Both the position numbers and the translations under genes were made by a program. Below are positions 59,596 to 64,000 of a stretch of DNA of 64,000 bases, in pieces. The stretch is from Stromatinia cepivora (lineage: Eukaryota; Ascomycota; Leotiomycetes; Helotiales; Sclerotiniaceae). Under the pieces are notes generated by a model. That model had not been told where the DNA came from and ran no database searches. It was given only the letters and a program-made list of their open reading frames with translations. Position 1 is the stretch's first letter, and the number at the start of each line of letters is the position of its first letter. Where the stretch lies: positions 806,001 to 870,000 of the forward strand of contig RCTD01000007.1 of the NCBI GenBank assembly GCA_014898415.1. The letters run 5' to 3'.

Positions 59596-59747
59596 AAATG
59601 TATAAATGTATAAGTGTATAAATAAATATAAAGTATATATATAGAGAGGAGTAAGTTGATGTATCAAAGTAGTATGTACAAGAAGTACAAAAGTATAATA
59701 ATTCTATTCCCGTGAACCTTCAAATATGCAGAGTAGATATATATGTA

Positions 59748-59815
59748 ATTAATGGTTAATAGTTAATGATTAATGACTAATAATTAATGGTTAATGGTTA
59801 ATGGTATGGTTAAAT
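59748..59815 (+). repeat. TTAATGGT-type imperfect repeat
   Basis: Units such as TTAATGG, TTAATAG, TTAATGA and CTAATAA follow one another for about 70 bp. Not a telomere repeat (TTAGGG). Confidence 0.8.
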
Positions 59816-59962
59816 TGTTAATCATCATTACTTGTGTACCGAGTACAGACGGTACATACTTTACATAGTAGATAATAAATAACTAAAATCATATAGTTAT
59901 TCCTATCGTGCAATTAACTCCAATAGATGATAATAACAAGTAACTTTATGAATCCTGCTTAT

Positions 59963-60030
59963 CATTTCACGATGCATTTCACGATGCATTTCATGATGCA
60001 TTTCACCTCGCATACATTTCACTTCGCATA
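59963..60030 (+). repeat. 13 bp ATTTCACGATGC-type repeat, about 5 copies
   Basis: Copies: CATTTCACGATG (twice), CATTTCATGATG, CATTTCACCTCG, then CATTTCACTTCG. The later copies are degenerate. Confidence 0.85.
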
Positions 60031-62824
60031 CTAGGTACTCCACATGGTTCATTTAATCAATAACTACAAGGTAAAAATGAGGTCATCAATTTGGTCAAAG
60101 TACCATGATAGGTAGGTATTTGTTATGATCTATACGGGAAGTACATATGAAATCCGACCCTTTTTGCAACCCCTCTAAAGCACCCAACTTTTACCAACCT
60201 TTGCTTGAAGAAATTAATCGTGTTGTCGTGTTCGCTGACCACGTCGATGTTCCACTCTCTTTTTCTACCTTATCATAAATTCTCAGTGTCATCACATACC
60301 GGACTCATGCTCGGTCATGTACAATACAGAAAGTACGTCTCTTCCAACCCAACATGGTTCCTAGTAGGAACTGACCACGTACATAGACCTTCTTTCTGCA
60401 AATCTGCGAATCTATCTTCCTGTCGCCGGAGATATAAAGAGCAAGCTGCATACAGTTCGCATACGACTCCACAAAAATCCTTTCTTTCCCGTATCCTTGT
60501 GACTGTATCACCCTACTCTGTGCATCCAAATTCTCTCCAATGCCCGTTTCCATATTCACGAAAATCCTTGAATGATGGATGTACTTTCTCACCAAACCCC
60601 AGCTCTTCAAAAAAAGATACTTAAACTGCAGGTCATAAGATCCAATCACTTGGTCTTCAGATCCAGCCCTGCAACGTAATACCACCTCGGCGCAACCTAG
60701 GATAAGATACATAATCCCGCATCAACATCACGGATTTTTCAAAAGTTATTGCTACCCAATAGTCACGCTTTTATGAAAATGCATGAATTCGAGTAGGACA
60801 ACGTTACTAACATCTCCGCACTTCAAGATATCCAATCACGGGGTTCATACCCAATCATCAATTATGAATTCTACCTCCCCAACTTTTCATCAAAATCTAC
60901 CTAGTATTACTCTCCTCTAATATTCAAATCGAACTCCATCATCAAAACAATCCGACAAAACGCACAAACTGGTGACCGACTTCCAAGCAATCCACTCCAC
61001 GCCACTCATCCGCCTCCAAACCTCAACCCCTAAACCAGCCTTCTGGAAAGCTGCAAGTAAGAACAACATGCATGAATAAGCTCGCCTCCCATCCAATCAA
61101 ATGCCCACCCCACCTCGTGATTTCTTACAAACCCATCACGAGCTGAGATGTGGAGGTGAGTATCGTAAACAAACAAAATACAATGAACGCTGCACTGCTG
61201 AAGCCTCGCTTAATATACTCCATGTACTCCATGGACTCCATGGATTGAAGACCGTTCCGAACTTATTATTCGCATCGCAGATCCATCCTGAAGAATGATA
61301 AGGGTCTCTCAAAAGGCTACATGTACAGCGTAGCTACGCCAGGGTCAATCAACAGCTTGAGAGGCAACAAAGCTGCTGTGCACAGAATAGTTTGCTGACA
61401 ATACATTTATCATTCTATTTGTTTACTTTTATTCACAGTATCTTTCCATGTGGATATAATATGCAAGCAGCAGTTGGCATACATACGTGATGATTTTGTA
61501 GATCGAGGCAGACTCGCCTGGATGCTCAACTCGGTGTATGGAAATAGATTTTGAGTTTCCTGTAAAGCTGCTGCATCAAGCGACGTCTACACCGTACATA
61601 CATATGTAATCCACATGCCCCGCAGCTTTTTCCAAGTAAATGAAGTTAATTAACATCACATCATCGAAACTTAAAATCATAATAATCATCATCGAAACTT
61701 AAAATCTCAATTACCACCATCAACCCATCGGTTGTTCATCTCCTCAAGGGCGAGTACTCTTTCTATAGTTGCTGAGTACCCACAATCTTCAATCTCCTAT
61801 CTGCATCTCTCAGAACCGTCTCTTTTCTTTCCCGCCAGTCCCCTCCCCTGGATCTCAGCAAGCACAAAAATCTCACATCTCCTCATGCCCATCATCAAGG
61901 TTCATATATACATCACGAACCGTAGAACCCTACATCAACGAGATGTTACATTTGAGATATTTGCTACTACACGATAATCCACCATCTTACCCATGCCATC
62001 ACCACCGTTAATCCAGTCTACCTCAATCTCTTCCAAATCCATCAGCTAAGATAAAGATATACATTCCCCCCTTCAACTTTCAACATACTCTACCGAATTC
62101 CCGCAACCTCATTTCGCTACATGCATGTAAATAAATATACAACAAAAACTCTGAAGCGAGACAAGAAGGAGGGGGTCAAAAGACAAACGCAAACGCAACT
62201 GAGTTATTCCTACCCTCTCCCATTCATATTTATTGCCATTTTCATAGCCTTTAACACCCATCCGATTTATCTTTATCTTTATCCTTATCTTTATCCTCCT
62301 CACTTCCTCATTTCCTCAATTTCATGAATTCACGAATTTATATACACCATTCTCCGTTCTCGTGAGATTATAAAACATAATCGATGATCTATCTATAGAA
62401 CTCATTCATCTGCAAGATATAATGTAATGTAATGTAATGTAATTTCCCATTTCTACTTTCTAATTTTCCATAATAGCAATCATAGCGCCAAAGCAACTTC
62501 AAAGCAACTCCAGCTCCAACTCCTCCCCATCCATCCAGATTAACCATGGGTATCAAATATCAAATATCGAATATCCGCATGAATTCGTAGAATTTCATGT
62601 CCCATATCTATACCCTTTTCCATTTCCCATCTTATCTTATCCTCATCCATTCATCCCATCTCAAATTCCAGCAAAAAGCAAACGCCAAGGCAAATCCCGG
62701 GTATCAAAATATTTATGAACTGAAAAGCAAATAACCACCAACCCCCAGCCATCCCATACATACATCTCCTTCCTTCGCCCGGTCAAACAACTCCAAACAA
62801 CTCCAAATACATCGTCATTATTCA

Positions 62825-64000
62825 TCACAATTCCACACTCTCCCCTCTCAAATACGGAAGCGTATGCGATCTCGCATCTGTACTCGCACCATCGAAGTCT
62901 TCATCCACAGATTCATCATCACCACCAGATACACCTTCTCCCTCTCCCTCTCCCTCTCCCTCTCCCTCTCCCTCTCCCTTTCTCCCCCGCTCGTCCATTC
63001 CTATACCTATATCGACATCTTCTCCACCTTTATCATTCTCCTCCCCCCTAAATGACGAAACGACTACATCCGTAACAACATGATCACCCTGCACAACCAC
63101 CACATCCACAACATGCGCACCATCTTCATCGATCAAGACACCCCCCTCCTCCTCCTCCTCCTCCTCTCCATCATCCTCGTCATCTTCCTCTTCAGTAGTA
63201 CCCAACATATCATATTTAAACTGTGAATATTCATCCACCAAGGTGAAATAATCATTACGAAGTCCAGTGAAATCTTTCTGAAGATTCAGGAACGCAGCTT
63301 TATAATCCACCTCGCTTCCTTTATCCGAGGTATGAGATTCCGAATCCGAATCAGGTTCATCATCATCGATAAAGCTATTTATTTCATACTCTTCATTAAG
63401 AACCAGCTGAGAATCTTCATCTTGAGTATCGTACGCAGAGGATTGATAGTCAAGATGTGTATTCCCGATTAAAATACGCGCTTCTTGAGAGGAAGCCTCG
63501 CTTCCATAATCCTCTTCTTCGAAGATACGAGGGAGAGCTCCGGGGAAATCGATATTCTCGTAGAAGGGGTTGGGTCCGATGCCACAACCGGTGCAGAAAC
63601 CTGGCATCCATTTGAATCTTTCGGCTTGATCTTCCCAGATCTCATGTCCACAATCCCCACATCGAGTGATATTATCAATGGGGTCATGGAAGGGATGATT
63701 GTCGCCGTTACAATCATTTCCTCCAGCCGCGATCAAAGATGAACCATCGTTTCGGGTATGATGATCATTACCATCCTCAATGCCATCGTCTGCTAACTCG
63801 TTGTCATCCACGAGCGTGAAAATATCTCGATGGCTGATCATATCTCCGTCGTTATTGGCTTTAGATCGAAAGATTTTAGACATGCTATCCAAGCTTTTGG
63901 TAGAATCCCAGGGCTTATGTTGACTTGGGGGTTGTGTCAAATATGATGTGACTTGTTTGAACTCTTGCGTGAGGTATTGCAGAGGTGAGAATTGGCGACA
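62825..64000 (-). CDS. Acidic protein with CxxC pairs, N-terminus cut by window edge
   Basis: The frame is open from the stop at 62825 to the right edge. Upstream of the first in-frame ATG (63883, MSKIFRSKANNDGDM) it reads SPLQYLTQEFKQVTSYLTQP, which looks coding, so the gene likely starts outside the window. Two CxxC pairs (CGDCGHEIWEDQ and FCTGCGIGPNPF) suggest a small zinc ribbon. Further on the protein is acidic (EEEDDEDDGEEEEEEEGG) and has a run of seven or more Gly-Glu dipeptides encoded by a CCCTCT microsatellite (62938-62978). It ends LPYLRGESVEL. No family recognised. Confidence 0.7.
   Translation of the reverse strand, partial: CRQFSPLQYLTQEFKQVTSYLTQPPSQHKPWDSTKSLDSMSKIFRSKANNDGDMISHRDIFTLVDDNELADDGIEDGNDHHTRNDGSSLIAAGGNDCNGDNHPFHDPIDNITRCGDCGHEIWEDQAERFKWMPGFCTGCGIGPNPFYENIDFPGALPRIFEEEDYGSEASSQEARILIGNTHLDYQSSAYDTQDEDSQLVLNEEYEINSFIDDDEPDSDSESHTSDKGSEVDYKAAFLNLQKDFTGLRNDYFTLVDEYSQFKYDMLGTTEEEDDEDDGEEEEEEEGGVLIDEDGAHVVDVVVVQGDHVVTDVVVSSFRGEENDKGGEDVDIGIGMDERGRKGEGEGEGEGEGEGEGVSGGDDESVDEDFDGASTDARSHTLPYLRGESVEL

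Larger units (their letters stand above)
57866..62824. other. 5 kb without a supported gene
   Basis: Several short open stretches (58106-58342; 60205-60624 and its overlap 60305-60712; 61732-62011) have no motif, no intron support or conflicting strands. Repeats are listed separately. The region could hold long regulatory sequence, non-coding transcripts or short unrecognised genes. Confidence 0.5.

Noticed and set aside
60205..60712. Overlapping open stretches on both strands (139 and 135 codons)
   Set aside because: Neither strand shows motifs or better codon use than the other.

Overview
The window reads as the nuclear genome of a filamentous ascomycete. Genes carry short introns (about 46-118 bp) with GTAAGT/GTATGT-type donors and CTAAC/CTGAC-like branch sites. 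Fungal-specific families are present (RTA1-like, Zn2Cys6 regulators, fungal Ost5, Sfr1/Mei5), and an AT-rich block of dead transposons shows C-to-T/G-to-A decay typical of RIP (repeat-induced point mutation). My best guess is a leotiomycete of the Sclerotiniaceae (Botrytis, Sclerotinia or Monilinia type); this is inference and no search was run.

Layout. 1-3.3 kb: an RTA1-like membrane protein (cut by the left edge) and a UPC2-type Zn2Cys6 regulator. 4.0-8.5 kb: a divergent pair of unrecognised, decayed genes, one with AT-hooks, the other split by a ~520 bp AT-rich insertion. About 8.6-28.4 kb: an AT-rich island. Its core is a nest: a 1,851 bp Fot1/pogo-like DNA transposon (12107-28198) was interrupted by a 212 bp solo LTR, by a complete 5,480 bp Ty1/copia element, and by a second, larger copia element whose 3' LTR was later hit by another pogo copy. 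A third pogo copy (10248-12098) sits just outside. TSDs, LTR pairs and length arithmetic agree to the base. 28.4-29.1 kb: a gene remnant cut off by the island.

30.5-38.2 kb: an AIF-type FAD oxidoreductase, a zinc-knuckle/N-G-Q-rich protein with an apparent frameshift, and a Zn2Cys6 regulator with a frameshift and a nonsense codon. 39.9-57.9 kb is gene-dense: a 567-aa unknown protein, a membrane/coiled-coil protein, mitochondrial threonyl-tRNA synthetase, Sfr1/Mei5 recombination factor, a membrane-anchored charged protein, checkpoint clamp subunit Rad1, the 79-aa oligosaccharyltransferase subunit Ost5, the histone acetyltransferase Gcn5, a broken kinase-like gene, and a 336-aa unknown protein. 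57.9-62.8 kb has no convincing gene but several minisatellites. An acidic protein runs off the right edge.

How parts work together. The euchromatic genes are mostly unrelated housekeeping functions (mitochondrial translation, N-glycosylation, DNA damage signalling, recombination, chromatin acetylation). The island and its flanks show repeat invasion, RIP and gene decay. Several lesions outside the island are single homopolymer indels or Trp-to-stop changes, which may be true decay or assembly error.
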